Assembly: GCA_000469685.2 (NCBI GenBank) | Contig: LS997566.1 | Span: 6,492,491 to 6,556,490, forward strand | From: Haemonchus contortus | Lineage: Eukaryota; Nematoda; Chromadorea; Rhabditida; Trichostrongylidae | DNA length: 64,000 nucleotides | Direction: 5' to 3' | Part shown: positions 27,201 through 42,200 of the stretch, one piece after another | Layout of the letters: each line of letters starts with the position of its first letter | How positions within the stretch are numbered: position 1 is the first letter of the stretch | The notes under the pieces: generated by a model | Databases searched by the model: none | The model's input: the letters and a program-made list of their open reading frames with translations, nothing else | Told to the model about the DNA's origin: nothing | Program-made: the position numbers and the translations under genes

Positions 27201-30200
27201 TATATTCCCCTCTTATCGGTTCATCATCCACCGTAGACTCGTTTCAGTTTTTTTCGACGAATTTTCAAAATTTCTCTTGTTATTTCATTGGGCTCTTCCT
27301 TCCAGTATCAGGCCTTTCTCTGCCTTCTTTCACATTCTTCGATTTCATTTCCCTCGAGTTTACCTATAGTCTTCGTTTCCCTCGAAAAAGGACCATGGCC
27401 TGATCTTCATTTCCCTCGATTTGAAGCACTAACGTTAACTTTTTGTTCTTTACTGGTAATCCCTTGGCTAAGCGGCTGCATTAGCTTTTTCACCTTTATG
27501 GATGATCTATCGGACCAGAATTTTTGCGAAATAAACAAAGCTTAATGGCCTCAGGGGATTTTTCGTTAGAATTTTAGCCTTAATGGATGCATGCATAAAG
27601 TGACTGAGCAGTCCCCAGTTGATTAAAAAGCTCTCCCAGCTGAGGCAAACGTCATTAGTCATGAGTCCGAGCTCTCCATCGGGAATAATGAAGCTCTTAA
27701 TTAACAGCGACCTCAGAGATTGTATAACGTCAGTACTCTCTGTAGGGTCCCACCTAGCGTGTTCCGCTACTCGTCTGCAAAAATGGTCACTCAATGCCCT
27801 CGAAATGGTGTTTCCTTCGTTTGAGGGCCCTCAATTTCCAAAATTCCCTTTTTTCTTTTTTTTCTTCATTTTTTAAGCTTATTTGCTTTTTTTCAGAAAT
27901 TTGGCAGCATTTTGATCTACGATTTGCCTTCCTATTGTGAGAAAATGAGGAAGTAGTTTTGGCGATACTAATGTACTTTGTCCGTGAACGATCAATAGCT
28001 ATGCATTCTATAGAGTTACGATGATGAGGCGGACCTCGTCAGTACCACCCTACAGTATGTATAGGTATTGATCGCTTACGTTGCTGGACACAAACTTTTC
28101 TAGCGACATTGCCTCATGACGTCAAGTAGAGCCTGGACGGGATTGAAGTGACAGCATGCAGTAAATCGCCAGTCTGTAAGTAGGGGTATTAAGTTTGCTC
28201 TTGAAGTAAGAGGATAAAGCGCTTGGGCGTTGATCGATGGCTCGCATTCGTAATCTCAGTGGTATTTGAATGCCAATTCCGCCCGTATACTGGTTCGCAT
28301 GTGCCCGTCGGTAGGCAAGTCTAGGGCCTAGTCCTCCGGGATCAGTCAGATGTCCGAAGCCTGATTGTTGATTAGATTCGATCTGGAATTTGATTTCCTC
28401 CTTTTCGGTTTGGTAGTGGGATGGTTGAGGCTGCTCCTTGTGAAGGGAAGAATGGCCTACTAATAGCCCTTCGGTGATGAGGGTGCTCTTCTGAATGCTC
28501 AGGTAGAAGGAGCTAGTGGCCCTGTACGCAGAAGTAGCCCCCTGGTGAGCTCCGAACCAATCTATGCTGATCTAACGGCTATCGCCCCAGACCTTTCACA
28601 CCGTGATGTCCTTGAGCATTGTTGAATCGACTTTATGTTGCTCATTATGTCCATTCACACCTCGAATGGGCCGTTTCGGTTTTTCGTAAAGTCATTTTCG
28701 TGTGTCATGAAGTCGCCATCATTCACGCTATTATAATGGCTGAAGGACGTCTTCGTTGACGCCACCGCCGCCGCCGCGGTCATCATTGCCGTCGTTGATT
28801 TTATCTCCATCACCACAGCCCTCTACTAGTGGACCCAGCGATTCAAATTGTCGCCGATTTGCATAAACAGTTCTTGACTGCTCAGCTGGTGCCCCGTTTT
28901 ATTTGAATTTTTCGAATTTCTGAGGTGTGAACTTCTTGTTACTTTTGGCTGGTTTCGGACTATTTTTTGAGGTACCGCAGCTTCAAACGGCTCCGTTTTT
29001 TGCTGCTGCTCTTTGCTCTGATGCGAGGAGCTTCTGCTCAAATCTCTTGCACCTTCTGGCACTTTCTTTGTTTTTGTTACTGTTATTTTATTGGTAAAAC
29101 GATAGGAGTGTAATGGACTGCTATCGAATACCATAGGGTATTGCATGCTCGGAGACCTACAAAAAGTGAAGCCATCATTGTCTCTGTTGTCCTTTCCCAT
29201 GAAAGCCTCCGAAATTTGCCAATCTAATCGTCTGGGGTTCCTGTACTAGATTGACTGGGAAGTAGACATTTGCAGAAAAAGTGGTATTGAAATTACTTTG
29301 CCCGATATCGTTCGCTAGCGATTGTGTTTACCTACTTCAGGTGCAGTTACACCCCCTTTTGCTCAGTCTCCTAACTTCAAAATACTTTTTTGCTGCCCTT
29401 GGTGGTAATTGAGAGTAGGCATTTCTGAGTCTTTGATTTCTGACTGACAACTTTAGCGCTGAAATCGGAAAAAGAGTAGGCATACTTGGCATTTCCACTT
29501 GGAAATTCTCTATCCGCCTCTCAATCGGCTTCTCGGGCAGCGCTAAACATTGTGAATATTCTTTATTTCTTACCGAGTTCAGGCCTAGGCCTGTCTGTAT
29601 TCACGAGAGACTTTTTATTGGTGCTCTCAGTGTGAGTATGCCATCAGAATCTCTCTCATCATCATCCATAGCTACAACAGCCAGGAAGGGAAGCGGTTAA
29701 TAACCTAGTCGTAATGAAATAACTGCATGTTTCTGATGATAAAGAGCGTTCTTTGTCGATACTGCGCCATCTACGGCAGTTGACTGACGTCTGCTGCCAG
29801 TTTGCAGTTATGCTTTGGATTTTTCAAAAAAATTTAAAAAATAAACAAATGTGGCCAAAGCAAATATGCAAACAATCAGCTTTTTCACGATGTCTACTTT
29901 GTGTTCTTTTTGAAGCCAACTCGGCCCCATTCTGTGTCCGAAAGGTGGAAATTGACGAGCGCTCCCATGTGCTACTCGTATTTCCAGTAGAACATCCAGT
30001 TCTGAAAAAAAATATTGCAGTATCCAGTTAACCGACTGTTCATAAAGGTCCAATGTTTGTTCCCAGAATGGTAAAAGTTCTTCTGGTCTGGTCATCGACT
30101 ATACCAGTCAGTTGTTAGTCACTGGTAAGCTGCAAGAACTGGTTTGCCTATAAAAACATCAGCACTTTGTGTGTGTCCAATAGGTCGTAAATGCATTAGT

Positions 30201-33200
30201 TTGGGAAGTCCTAGCGGGGGGCACCATAAATGGGATTCTAAGCCTCCTCTCCCTATAAAGCCATGTATTTTGCTGGTTTTTAGACTTATGTTTATGGTTT
30301 GAAGGTATAGATTCATGCTGGGGCCCCATGAAGAAAAGTGCACTCCGTTGTGCATGGGGCAGTGGCCTGAATTCGTTTTCAGAATACAAGTTTGAGCGGT
30401 CTGGCAACATATAGTAAAGTACTTTTTTTTCTTCTGACCTTTTCCTTTCTATCGATAGGATTCCACCTCTTTTTTTCGTTTTTTTTTTGCCATTGGTTTT
30501 ACTTTCGTCATATCCTATTTTATGACTGCATGAATTACGTGGGTTATGCCCTTTATAAGGGCAATCTGCCCTAATTGGAATACGTGCCTAAACCGGCACT
30601 GACCCTATTAGAAACGTCTGTTCCGGCAACAGCGTTGCACAGGGGCTCGTTCAATTGCCATCACTGGGGCTATCATTAACCTTCCATCCACCATCATTCG
30701 TCGGTTTTCAATCGTACTAGTTAGTATTGACGTGGAATTGGTGTGTGAGTAGGCGATTTGTCATGGTTTAGCCGTTGTGATTCAGTCGCGATCCCGCTAC
30801 GATCCATCCCGATCGTCCGCAAATGATCGCTCTTTCCTCGAAAACACTAGTTCTATACTGAGGACATGTGGACAGTGTTTGGTTTCGTTATTGTGAGGTT
30901 TTATTTGGTAGGATCAGTTGTCCTCCTCTGATAATCGATTGTTACAATTACTACATTGTTATTCTATACGGAACTGTCGGAGCTGGATTTGGAGTGATGC
31001 CAATAGGCGTCGCTCCCCCCATGCATTGTCTGGGCATGAAATCTCGAATTAATGTTCGCTCTTGTCAGCCAGTCTTCCACCTTTCATATTCAGTTTTTTT
31101 TTGTGCTAGACCATCTTGGAAGAATTGCAGTCCTGCCATGTAAATGGACTGGCCCCTCGAAGTCTTTGTAAAGGCCTGGTACCCATTCCAACGTCATTTC
31201 GACTCTGTATGGAAAGTGAACGTACGGCTCATTCCAAAAGGGGACAGATTAGTGCTCAACCCTTTTTTCACCTTTGGAGAGATTGTACCAGCCCTTTACT
31301 TCCAAGCCGACATTAAGGGTTGTACCGAAGTTCCCTCGCTGGGATGGTTGGATAGGTCAGTGCCCTGTCCACACCCTGGAGACTTGCCAAACGTTCCCCT
31401 TCGCATATTTAGCAGGCACAGGCAGGTTGGGCTGGTATTCGTGGCTATTAAAGCACCGATACTAAAAAATGTCTGCGTATTTGTTATGAGGTCTGAATGC
31501 AGTAAATTACCCAAGAATTAAAGCAATTTTCTCAAATTTCCGCTTCTTCTATTGCACCATTACGAGCGCATGGCCATTTCGAATGGGCTGTTATAACAAA
31601 AAGTAGCAGTTCAGTAGAGGATTGTTCCGTGGAATCCGTTGTCGGCTCACTACCGGTCGTAGTAGGTTTGATCGTAATGTGTACTCTGTCGTAAAGTTTG
31701 TTGGAGTTGGCCTTGTTTGGTCGTAAATCCATGTTGACAGCGACCCTGTCCAGTACCTTTGTGTTTTTTGCAAAGCCATTTCAACCGCTGTCAGGAAAAC
31801 CTGGCCCGTAGTGGACATCTGTCAACGAGGAAGCGAACTTTGTTATTCAAAGTGTCCGAGACCTTTCTTTGCAAAGAAGTTGCAGCTTCCAGCGAATCCC
31901 AGGATAGCTTCTTCATGAGCTGGTCCAAAATTTCATATTTATGATGAATAGCAATGATTCTCGATTTTCGATTTTAGATTTTCGATCCATGGCGATCAGT
32001 ATGTGATGATAGACACTTTCAATATACCCTTTCAAGGCCTTGTGGTAGACCATCGTTACTCCCTGAGAACGCAGTAGTTTGTTGGACTCGAAGAGGTCTC
32101 TGGAGCCGAAAATCGATCTTATTACTATATGGAGTGATCTCTAAAGCTTCTCCTATCCTTTTGCGTAACCCGAATTCCTTGAATAAAACAAAAAAACCGC
32201 TCCTTTCTCATTTTTCATCATGGAATTCCATCTGCAGCTGTATCGAAAGGTGCCTTAGAGGTTGATTTCGAGTTGAATAGCTTGTCCATTGAGTTGGATT
32301 AGTCCCTTACAGTTGATTGTGAATTACATCAATCATATGGCTTTCGAGGTTGTGGACTTATGAAGCAGTCGTTATCTTCAAGACGACTCCCACCCACAGG
32401 TCACACCCCACAGTTAAGAACGGTGTAGCGCTTCTTTCAAGAGCATGTTTTGTTAGACTTTGACCGAACTCCTTTCCGAGATGCACTACGCATTCGTCTT
32501 TTAATGATACCCTACTGACTAATGCCAAGGTTTTTCTCGTATGATTTATACTTAGCGCCAGTCAATTTCAATGGTATTGCACTGGTATGCCATAATAGCG
32601 GAGGCAAATGCGTGGGTTGAGGATTATGTGCCAATTGAACTGGCCTTTCACTTAATGGTATAAGTTAGAGAACATGTCTAGGAAATTCTGTGGAAACTCG
32701 TTCACCCTCGTGCTATAGTAGAGGGGAGGAATTAGGTCGTGCATACGGGCTTTCGATGGTTTCATTTGCTTCCTTCATGGCTTCCTAAGTGATGGTCATT
32801 GACTTTTCTCTTCTTTTCTCCCCACACCATGAGTTAGGCTTTTGGGACCATCTTCCCGATTTTTTCTTTCAGTGGCCCTCTTAAGCGATCAGATGGACTC
32901 TACCACTACACGGCTCGGGATTGAGTCTCAGGTAAGTAAACGCTCGAGCCAACCGAGTCCTCCATCTCCCAGAGTTCGTTGGGTCCTTGGATAGGTCCCG
33001 GACTCACTAAAGATGATAGGAGTACTATCACGTACATCGTCTGGCACCTACCCATTCAAACGTTTTACGGTTCGGCATGGAAGCCAATTACGGGGGCTCT
33101 TCCCATACCCTGACTTATCAGTTTCAGTAGACTTTGAATTAGCTTTGTCGAAATCTTTACCCAATTGAGGTGGCTCCTTGCTACTGCACGTGCTTAGGGG

Positions 33201-36200
33201 GCGATGTACTCTATTGTTTACCCAGACCTAGGCAAATAGTACCCGTTTCAAAATGATGTCCAACTTCTGCTGATTGTTGACATGACCTCGTTATCGTAAT
33301 GAGTTGCAAACGATCGGTCGTTTCGGCTTCATAGCTCCTCCGTGGCAGTTTCTCCGAAATTCCGACGTGGCCTTGTCCACTGACCTCAGAAGGGATTTCA
33401 TGTCTTTGAGAGCCGAACTGGAAGACTTAGCATTAATTGGCTGCAGAGCGGAGTTGTATGGCCTCGCTAAACCAGCAGCGTTGTGGTTTTTCGCATCTAG
33501 TCTGAGGATTAGTTCCGGCCAGCCGAAAGACAATCGTTTCAGTCTTCCGCAATCTTTTTCTCTCTCTGTCCAAACCGCTAGCGGCTTGCCGTCCGACTTA
33601 TGCAATCCGTGACTGGCAAAGCTAGTCCTGTGGTGTGATTAGCTCGTAGCGAGACAATTGAATTAAAATCAAGAAGTCTGTGGTTCTAGGTGGCACTTTC
33701 TCTCTTTCTTTCTTCTGCTTCTAGCCTTTTAACGATCTACTGATTGAGCAAACTTTTTGAGTACGTTTGGAGTCTTCTCGAAGGTAAAGGTAGCACTGTG
33801 GGCGAGAATTCCTGCTGCCACATGTGCTTCTCACTGGTGCATCCACATGATTTGATAAGAAAGCTGAATTTTCACCGGTGGGAAAAATAGCTGGGGCTGA
33901 AGAACCTTTTTCACGATCGTCTTGCGCAAACTGTGGTTTTCATGGTTAAAGAGGTTGGGCCATGCTTTTCGTCGGTCTGTTCTCCTTTGGTGCGTTTGAT
34001 TGAGCTTTCAGGCAAATACACCTACCTATAAGTACGGCCAGCTCATATACCTTTTCTACTAGTTCACCACCTCAAATGATTGGCCCTCATTCCACCGTTT
34101 CCAATGTCATATGGATCTACTGAAGACTGAAATTCCTTTCCATCTAAGTGTGAGTGCATTTGGGTAACTGTCTGGTTTGGAGCTTGTAGGTTTAGCCTAT
34201 AATTGGCCGAGGCCGCATCGTATGCGCTGCCATGGGATCGAGCCAGTTGTGACGTCTCACCGTCCGAATAATGTGGCACTACATTACACGGTCTTCAGCT
34301 GCCTTCACGACCTTATTGTTTTGTCTCGTTTCTTAGCAACAAATCACCAATTTTGCTATTTTGGGCATGATAGATTCAAGATGGGCAGAATGAGTATCTT
34401 AATGTGATTTTGCTGCCATGGGTTGCAGTGGCTAGAGAGCTATTTTTTAGACTATTAGTTTGGGGATCGTATAGTTCCCTTTCCGGCTGACTTACGTAAT
34501 CAGTCGGATTTATTTGATCAAAGTAAGATAAAAGTTACTATTGGAGTGGAGCTTCACTTTCACGTACAAAGCCCTGAAATTAGGGCTCACTCGGAAGAAC
34601 TGAAGCCCCTCTCATCGCTTGCAGCAGGAGGGAGTAGAGATGTAGGCTCACTTAGGAGCCGAACTCCAGTACGATTCTTAAGATACTGCCTTACCACGTG
34701 CCTCCAAGATTAGTTGATTAGACGAGAATAACCTGGGTGTTAATCCCCGTACAGTTGTTGTGGGAATAAGCCTGACCTTCATGAACTGGGAACATCGGCT
34801 GGGTAAAGTGGGTTGTCGCTTCTCAACGATCTCTTTCTGCATATTATCGGTCATCGGTTTTATCTTTACATCTCTATAGCTCCATAACCCACCGATTATG
34901 GGCACTCATTACGTTACGACCAACTTCGTCAGTCGTTTTGGTGCTTCCTAACTGGTTACTGGTTAGCTCTCAGCAAAAGTGATGGTAGCAGTAGTTAAGT
35001 AACGCAGATAAAAACTGATTGACTTCTTTGTAATGGCTTGCATCATTAGACGGAAGTCAATCAGATTTTTCTATACTCTACAGCTATGGGAATTTTTTTT
35101 TCGTTCTCTGAGATTACTAAAGCGTATTACTTACTTCTTTGGAACGTGCCATAATAAGTTACGCTTGCCTGGAATGGGAATCTACTGTTCGAAAAACTGA
35201 TTAGGCATGTCAGCAGAAGAATTCGGGCGAATGCGTACGGGCGACGAAGTTTTTACGAGGGACGGCTAGTAGTAACGATAAGGGAGCTGGTTCTTACAGT
35301 CCGTGTAGCTTGATTGGTAGCCCTTGCGAGGTTTCCTAAGTGTTCGGGGATACGGTACGACTAACGGGACCAGAAGGGTTTTTTCAGTTAGTGCGGTGCG
35401 TGGGATTCCTATTCATGTGGACGTGTGGCCCAAGCGCCCTACGTGGCCCGATTTCACCTGTCGAATCAAGGAATTGGTCCGGTAACTCAAGGAAAACTGA
35501 CTGCTAAAACCAAATGAGTCTTTAGGGCTGATCAAACTTTTTGGCAAATCATTTGGCGTTTGGTTTTGATTCCCAATCTCAGTGGCTTTTCGTATGCTTC
35601 GTTGGCCTTTGATTGGAGAGCCAGCCGATTGGGGAAGGATAGATTTTCCGCCCGGACAGGTTTACTACCAAATGAAAGGCACAAGTGGAATGGGAGGTTC
35701 GGCTGGGAGCCAGAAATCGATTCTGAGTTTCCTTCTTCTGTATGGCGATCCACTAGAGCTTTGAGTAGTTCCCGGATCGGATCTCATACATAGAAACCTG
35801 CTGAACTACTCAGACTTGCTCTTTGATGTTTCATGGCCCAATTTTCTCACTTCCGATTAGTGCGTTTCCGAATTTGACTATGACAGACCTACTTCGGCTC
35901 GATTGGACCCCATTGTGAAGGGTCCGTAGTGGCAATTATGCGCGCACTCTTGACCGCTCTGTATAGTTGAATACGATCACGAACTACTCATCGACCTGTC
36001 GACCTATTCAATGCAGAGCAAATCGCCTTTCGTCAAGGGTGAAGGCCGGATTCTCTTGCAAGTTTGGGTATTCATCGGAAAGGAGACCGCACCTTTGGTA
36101 TGCCCCCGTAAGATCATCCGCAATTAGAACAGGAAGTGTTGTTCATGAATTGCAATTCTTTTCAACGGGGTCACATTAAGGTGGCTCATCTTACCTTGTT

Positions 36201-39200
36201 CGGGAGACCAACTTCTCCACAATGTTGGGTTTTCTCGTACCGTTGATGGATCCCCAAGAGACCAGGCACCCCCAACTGCACCAATTTTCGCGTCCTTCAC
36301 CTGTAATATTTTCTGAAAGAGCTCCAAACAGATCTTTTCGGCTTTTCATTTTTCATCTTCTCCAATCATATTATCCCTAACTTGGGCTGATGGGTTTTTT
36401 TTTTAAATTTTCAAAAGGCTATCTTTGGATTGGACTGATGAAATTTTTCTTGACGTTCACCTTTCTTCTATACTACCCTTCAGGAAAGTCTGTCATCAGA
36501 TTCTCCTCTCCGGTGTTTTCCTTGTGCTGCGATTCCCGTCTAATTCTTTTTTTGTTCTTGTTATCGGTACTATTTCTGGCTTGGCTTGATAAGATTTTTT
36601 CTTCCATCTAGTACCTTTCCAAGGTACATTTTGAAATAATTCCAATGAATTACTTCATTACAGTTTTTTCCTCCAGTTTTTTCTAGAACTCTCTATGATT
36701 TGGAACGACGGACTCTTCTTTTTCATTCTCTCTGTCCTGTAATGCTCTTCATAACAGGTACCTGATGATCATTATCACTGCCGTTTCCTCCATTAAACCT
36801 GACTCGAAAATTTTCTTCTTAGGCTACTCACTGAAAATGTCTCCCACGACATTTTTCTTCACCTTTTTTCTAAGTACGATCATTAGCTCTGTCTGATGAG
36901 GTTTTTGTCGACTTCAGCACTTAAACTTGAAAAAAAAATCAGCAAACGGATCCTTCTCTCATTTTTTATTCTGCACCATTTTGGGACAAAAGGATGTCTC
37001 CTTAATGCCCACCTTTTTCCCCTTTTGATAGCCTGTTCCATTTTTTCTGATCCGTTGGTGGTCGTGAGATTGCATTTTTTCCTCTAGAATGGGGACATTA
37101 ACGTTTTGTTGTGTTTCGAGGTGTGAAAAACACTTTAACGAAAACGTCCGAGAACCAGATCTGTGTCTTTCGAAGGGTCTTTTCGAAGATCCCCGTTGAC
37201 AGTGATTGAAATAACGTCTGGCATTGAAAAGCTGGTTGTCGGTTTAGCTAGGCAGTTTAGTCTTAAAAGTTGTCATTTCGACTTATGGGAAACCACTTAG
37301 ACCACCAGTTCGCAAGAAATTGATTTTTCCATACGAAGGTACGCTCCAATGGGACCATTTCGGAATCAGGAAATGGCGCCCATTTAGGAGTTCCGGAAAG
37401 ACCTCTCAACGCTTCGGAGGTCCAGTTTCATCGTCAGTAGCATTCTGCTTGACATTCTAATTAAGCTGCTGCTTCACAAAGCATTTTTACCTTTTTGCAA
37501 AGGTGACGCAGTGGAAAGAGGCGCCGTTGTTACAAAAATGACTAGTAGATCGAACCTAACCAGCCTAATCCTAGTCAGAAACATAAAAGGAACTTGCTCA
37601 GAAACTTAAGATGTATCCGAGTTCTCTTCTCACTATATTCTCTTCGATGGAGGTCTATATGTCACTTTTCTGTCCCTTTGCTGCAATGCCCCCGTTCACT
37701 ACTTCCTTGAAACCTTGAGTGCTTTCACGAGTGGCAGAAGAACTCTTTCATTCTGTTACAGTAGTCCTGTGGTACTGTTTGTACAGGTAGTAATGTTTAA
37801 ACAGTAGTTTCTTCTATGTCCCTTGATCCTGCAGACGATACCGCGAGAGTAGTTTTTGCCTTTGCTTCGATGCTACTGCTTGGACCTTTTTCTTCCTAAG
37901 CCCGCGAGACCTGTCCCGAAATTTCTAGCTGTGTGGGATTACCATTTTACGGAGGTTGCAAAGTGAGCTGCCGATTTCGGGGAGCTTCGTCTTGTCTGTG
38001 AAAGCCACTCTCGGTTTAGCGGATTTCCAACTTTTGCCCTTGTAATTTATATGTTCGTTCCTTTTATGCCTCCCTCTATGTAGCTGTTCGTTCACTTTCG
38101 TTTCAGGACCCTTTCTGCTCATTTTTGTTTGGCCCAAGGCGACCATTTCCTACTGCAATATTCAACAGAGAACAGGAAAAGAGATAAATGGCATCTATAA
38201 ATAATAAAACACTGTTTATATGCATTTCCCGAAGCTGGCGGCTTTTTCCTATTCCCGAGACTTTCCTTTCATTCCATCGACAGCAGAGCTCTGGAAAATT
38301 TCAGCTCTTGGTATGTTCTCTGTCGTGATACACGCTTGTCTAACGACTCAGTAGTGGAGGTGAAAGTGTGCCAAGGCTACCAGATGTTTAGAATCGAGGG
38401 GAAGGACTGGGCGGTAGGCCGGGCCAAAATAATCTACCATTTCACCGAAGTTACTTATGATGCTTCGTCTGGCGGCTCAGCTCTAATTGTAAGACCGACT
38501 GGTCAGAAAAGCATGTATTAGCCGCATCCAATAGCCGTTAGGATTCCGAGGGGAAATCAGATGGAACTGGTTCTACTGGTTCTACTTAGGAGATTAAGGA
38601 TTAAGACTCTCATGTATACGTTTCTTTCTAAGTTTACCCCCAAAGTCCTCTCTGTGCAGTTGAATACTTGGCAATCGCCGGCATCATTCTGAAAAGTCCT
38701 GAGAGTCGAACTTGTGAGCTCGTCTCAAGGAAGGACTGATTAGGAGCGAAATTTTTTTCTCTATACCTCTTGACGGACCCCGAAGAAGGAATTGATAGAA
38801 ATTATACCCTTTAGTTCAAACTCCTTCGAAGAGTTGGTGTGTATACAACTTGAGTTGTGGCCTTTAGCGGTCAAAATAAAGGTGTCACAGTTGTAAACAT
38901 CAAATAGCGGTGGTATGTTTGTTGAATTTTCGTCGAGTGTTTAGAAGTAGGCTCCACTTCAAGCAGCAAGAATAGGCGGGCACAGGCTGAGTGATTGCAT
39001 CGTTTTATGTGAATTGAGTTTGTCGGCGAAGTGGCCACCTGTTTTCAAAAGTTTTTCAGACTGTTCATATGATTGCAAGCAGTTTATAGCCATTCTAAAA
39101 AGCTGACTAAGTGATCGACAGATCCGATTCACTCCATACTGCATACTCTGGCTCTATGACGACAATACAAACGACGACTGTGCGGAATTCTGTGGGAGGG

Positions 39201-42200
39201 ACCACCGGCTCATTCGAGACAACTATCAACCGTTACACTCCCAAACTCCTCCATCCACTCAAGCTTCATGCCTTTGACATGCAGTTCAGCTGCTATCAGG
39301 CCAGAATTGTACATAAAGTTGGGTGAGTTTGAAGAAGCCATTGGAAAGGTCGGGGAACGTGGACCAGGTAAAGTAGCATAACACATTCGAGCCAACCAAG
39401 GCTTCCATCCATAACTTTCATAACTGGTACCAGACTCACCTGGGAGGATGAAAGCCATGGCTTGTACATGGACCGGCTGCCGCAGGTGGTTTTACTGGCC
39501 CCATACATATTCAAACAATACTACGATACTGAGTGGGAATGATTCAGGGCGCAACCTATTCCTTTTATCATCCAATCTCCCTTGCCGGTCGACATCATTG
39601 GTGTTCCTTTTCTGGGCCATATTCACTAGTTTACCCTTACCCGATCAGAGGGAGCCACTCCCAGGGTGCTACCATAGCTGTTCTTCTTCTCACAGTAGCC
39701 CACTGAAGAAGTCATCCTAACTGACTGAGGAAGATTTGGGAAAAATTTTGCGAGCCGACGAACTTTGGTCTGGGAGGCCGTGCGTTTTCACCCATATGGT
39801 TGTCGTTGCATATCGCGGTCGTCATTGGTATCAGTGAAAGACAGTGGTATTAGGGGTAGCGGCAGCTGATACAACGGTCTAATATGATAGGAACGAGTGC
39901 CGCGCATATGTCGATAGCAGCCAGTTTTTCCCATAACCAACCACGCCTATCGCCCACGGCGATGGCTCCACCCAGTTTCTTGAATTCCATCATTTTGCTT
40001 TTCCTATGCATATGCTAGCTATGTCGTCATGCATTCCATAACTGTGTAATCCATCCGGATTGTCGATATTTGCTGTATCGAGCCTGGCGCGGGCACAGGT
40101 CCTGCTCCAGACCGTTGGACATTTCCTTGCCGAGTTTGCGGACGTCATTTTGTTTGTTTGGATCAAAATCGGCGTTTGGAATCTAGAATGATCCAGTTTC
40201 AGGGTTTTCTTAAACTCGGGCTCCATTTTTTCTCTGGTTTGCTCCAAACGTCGTTTCGATATCCTTGAAAAGTGGATACACTCGACCTTGCGTTTTTTGG
40301 TTTTAGTCCCTCCCTCCCTTAGCTACAGAAAGATGGTAAGCTGAGGATTTCGCCTGGGGTTATGGAGTTCCCATAAAGAGCGTTTTGTGTATTGAATTGG
40401 AATAGTTTAATATTTATCAAATTCCCACAAGCAACCGACGGGGTTTCGAAGTCAGTTAGAAGCAAGCAATCTTTCTGAAAATCTTCTGAACTCAAACTTA
40501 ATTGAAAGCTTGAGAATTTCTTCTTTTCGAATCTTCCCTTAAACGTTCTTCCCACAAAATTTTCTTCCAGGTTCCGCTTTAAGGATCAGCAGAGGGGTTG
40601 CTGACTCGACTGATTGTTTTAGAATTCCCTACAGCCATCTCAGAGTCCTGAACGTTTACGTTTCCTGATTTCTTGTATAACGAGGAATCTTTCGAGAGCA
40701 AGGGATGCCCATGATGGTCATCTCTCTGCCATTTATTCTTCTTTGAATGGTAGTTCCTCTAATCTCAGTCAAAATTGGTAGCTTCAATGCACAGGTAGAA
40801 CAACTTGAAGGTGGAACGGAGGATTTCAGCCTTTGATGGTCCAGGAAGGCGCCAAGAGACCGGCTGTGAATTCCTTTTGGGAGCAGTTTGTCCAGTTTGT
40901 ATTCTAAAGCCAGATCAACAGATTTACTGGAGCTATAGAGGCGACAGCTATTCTTTATGGCACGGAATGCGGTTGTCGTTGGTCTCTAATCCGGCGCAAG
41001 CCATCCGTCACTGTCAGCCATGCGTTCCGAAAAGCACCAGCAGATTTTGTTCAGCAGTTAAGTTTTTTTGGAAAACGACTAGAATTCCAGTAAAGAATTG
41101 TTCCCTCAGGTCTTTGAATGCTTTTTTGGTCTCAGTAAACTGCATCTAAGATGGCGTGGATACGGTATTTTCTTATGATTGTTAATGATACTACATGATA
41201 CTGTGATTCCCTACTACGCTGCATTCCACACTCTGGAAAAACTCATTGGAATTCGAAGCTTTTGGTATGTGGAGGGGAAGGGGAAGGGAGAAGTTTCATT
41301 TGAAGGTTTGCTCAGAGGCGCCATTATCATTCACGTGGTAATCAGATCGCATCCGGCAGGAGACAACCCGAGCCTCACTATTTCTTATCCAGCTGGAAAG
41401 AATGGAAAGGCTGACTCCTGGGTGGAAAAAATACTGTACACTTTCTGAAGTATTTATATCAGTGAAACACACGATCCAAACTGGAACGACTTCAGAGGGA
41501 AGTCGAAGGTACGGCGTATTCGACTAGCCATAACTCTCAACATTATTGACTTTAGTTTTTATTTACTATAGCTGGATCTTTATGTCTTTGTTTTTGTTTT
41601 CTGCTGATTAATAATTAATCTTATTGACAAGCTTCGTTCCAAACTTGTTTTGGAGAATAGAATACTCAATGTGTCGTCTTCGCGTAGTCGCTCTTGACTT
41701 GACGGTCTTTATTAGTCGAATTACCCCCCGCTTTCTCGTGCGTTTCGCATTACGCACTTTCTGTCATTTACGCTTTGAATGCCATATTTCCAAAGAATTT
41801 GACGACGGAATGTTTTCGAGCGGCCCACATATAAGTGATGCCCACGACTTCTCATGAAGTCAGTTACCATGATTCATCTGATGCTCCAGGAAAGGTCCAC
41901 CTCCTCAAATGTCATACTGGTTGGTTTTTGGGAGCATGACGTTCAAGAACAAAAGGGTAGCCGGCCATCAATCTGCGGTTGAGACGTCTTACTGCCAGAT
42001 GTGTTACCGATATGACGTTAGTACCAGTGGTGGGTGAGGGTGGTGGGTGGAATAGCTCATGACGATGTCCCAAGAGCGTAAGAAGGGCTAGAGGATTGGG
42101 ATCGTATCCGATGGAAAAACATTAGTTGTGCTTGTGCAGCTAGCAGAAGCGAATCCTCTTCAAGGACAACAAAAACCTTCACCATTCTGGCGCCAGACAG

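Noticed and set aside
32871..32929. 59-base piece between TTTCTTTCAG and GTAAGT
   Set aside because: The only open frame needs phase 1, which does not fit exon 4, and the sequence aligns with a decayed SINE.
33291..33612. About 100 codons open on both strands
   Set aside because: Opposite-strand frames of equal length and no recognisable peptide; probably a repeat or chance.
34064..34279. Polar 71-codon minus-strand frame with a GAATTTCAG inside
   Set aside because: The internal acceptor would leave only a 20-codon terminal exon and no upstream exon is found.
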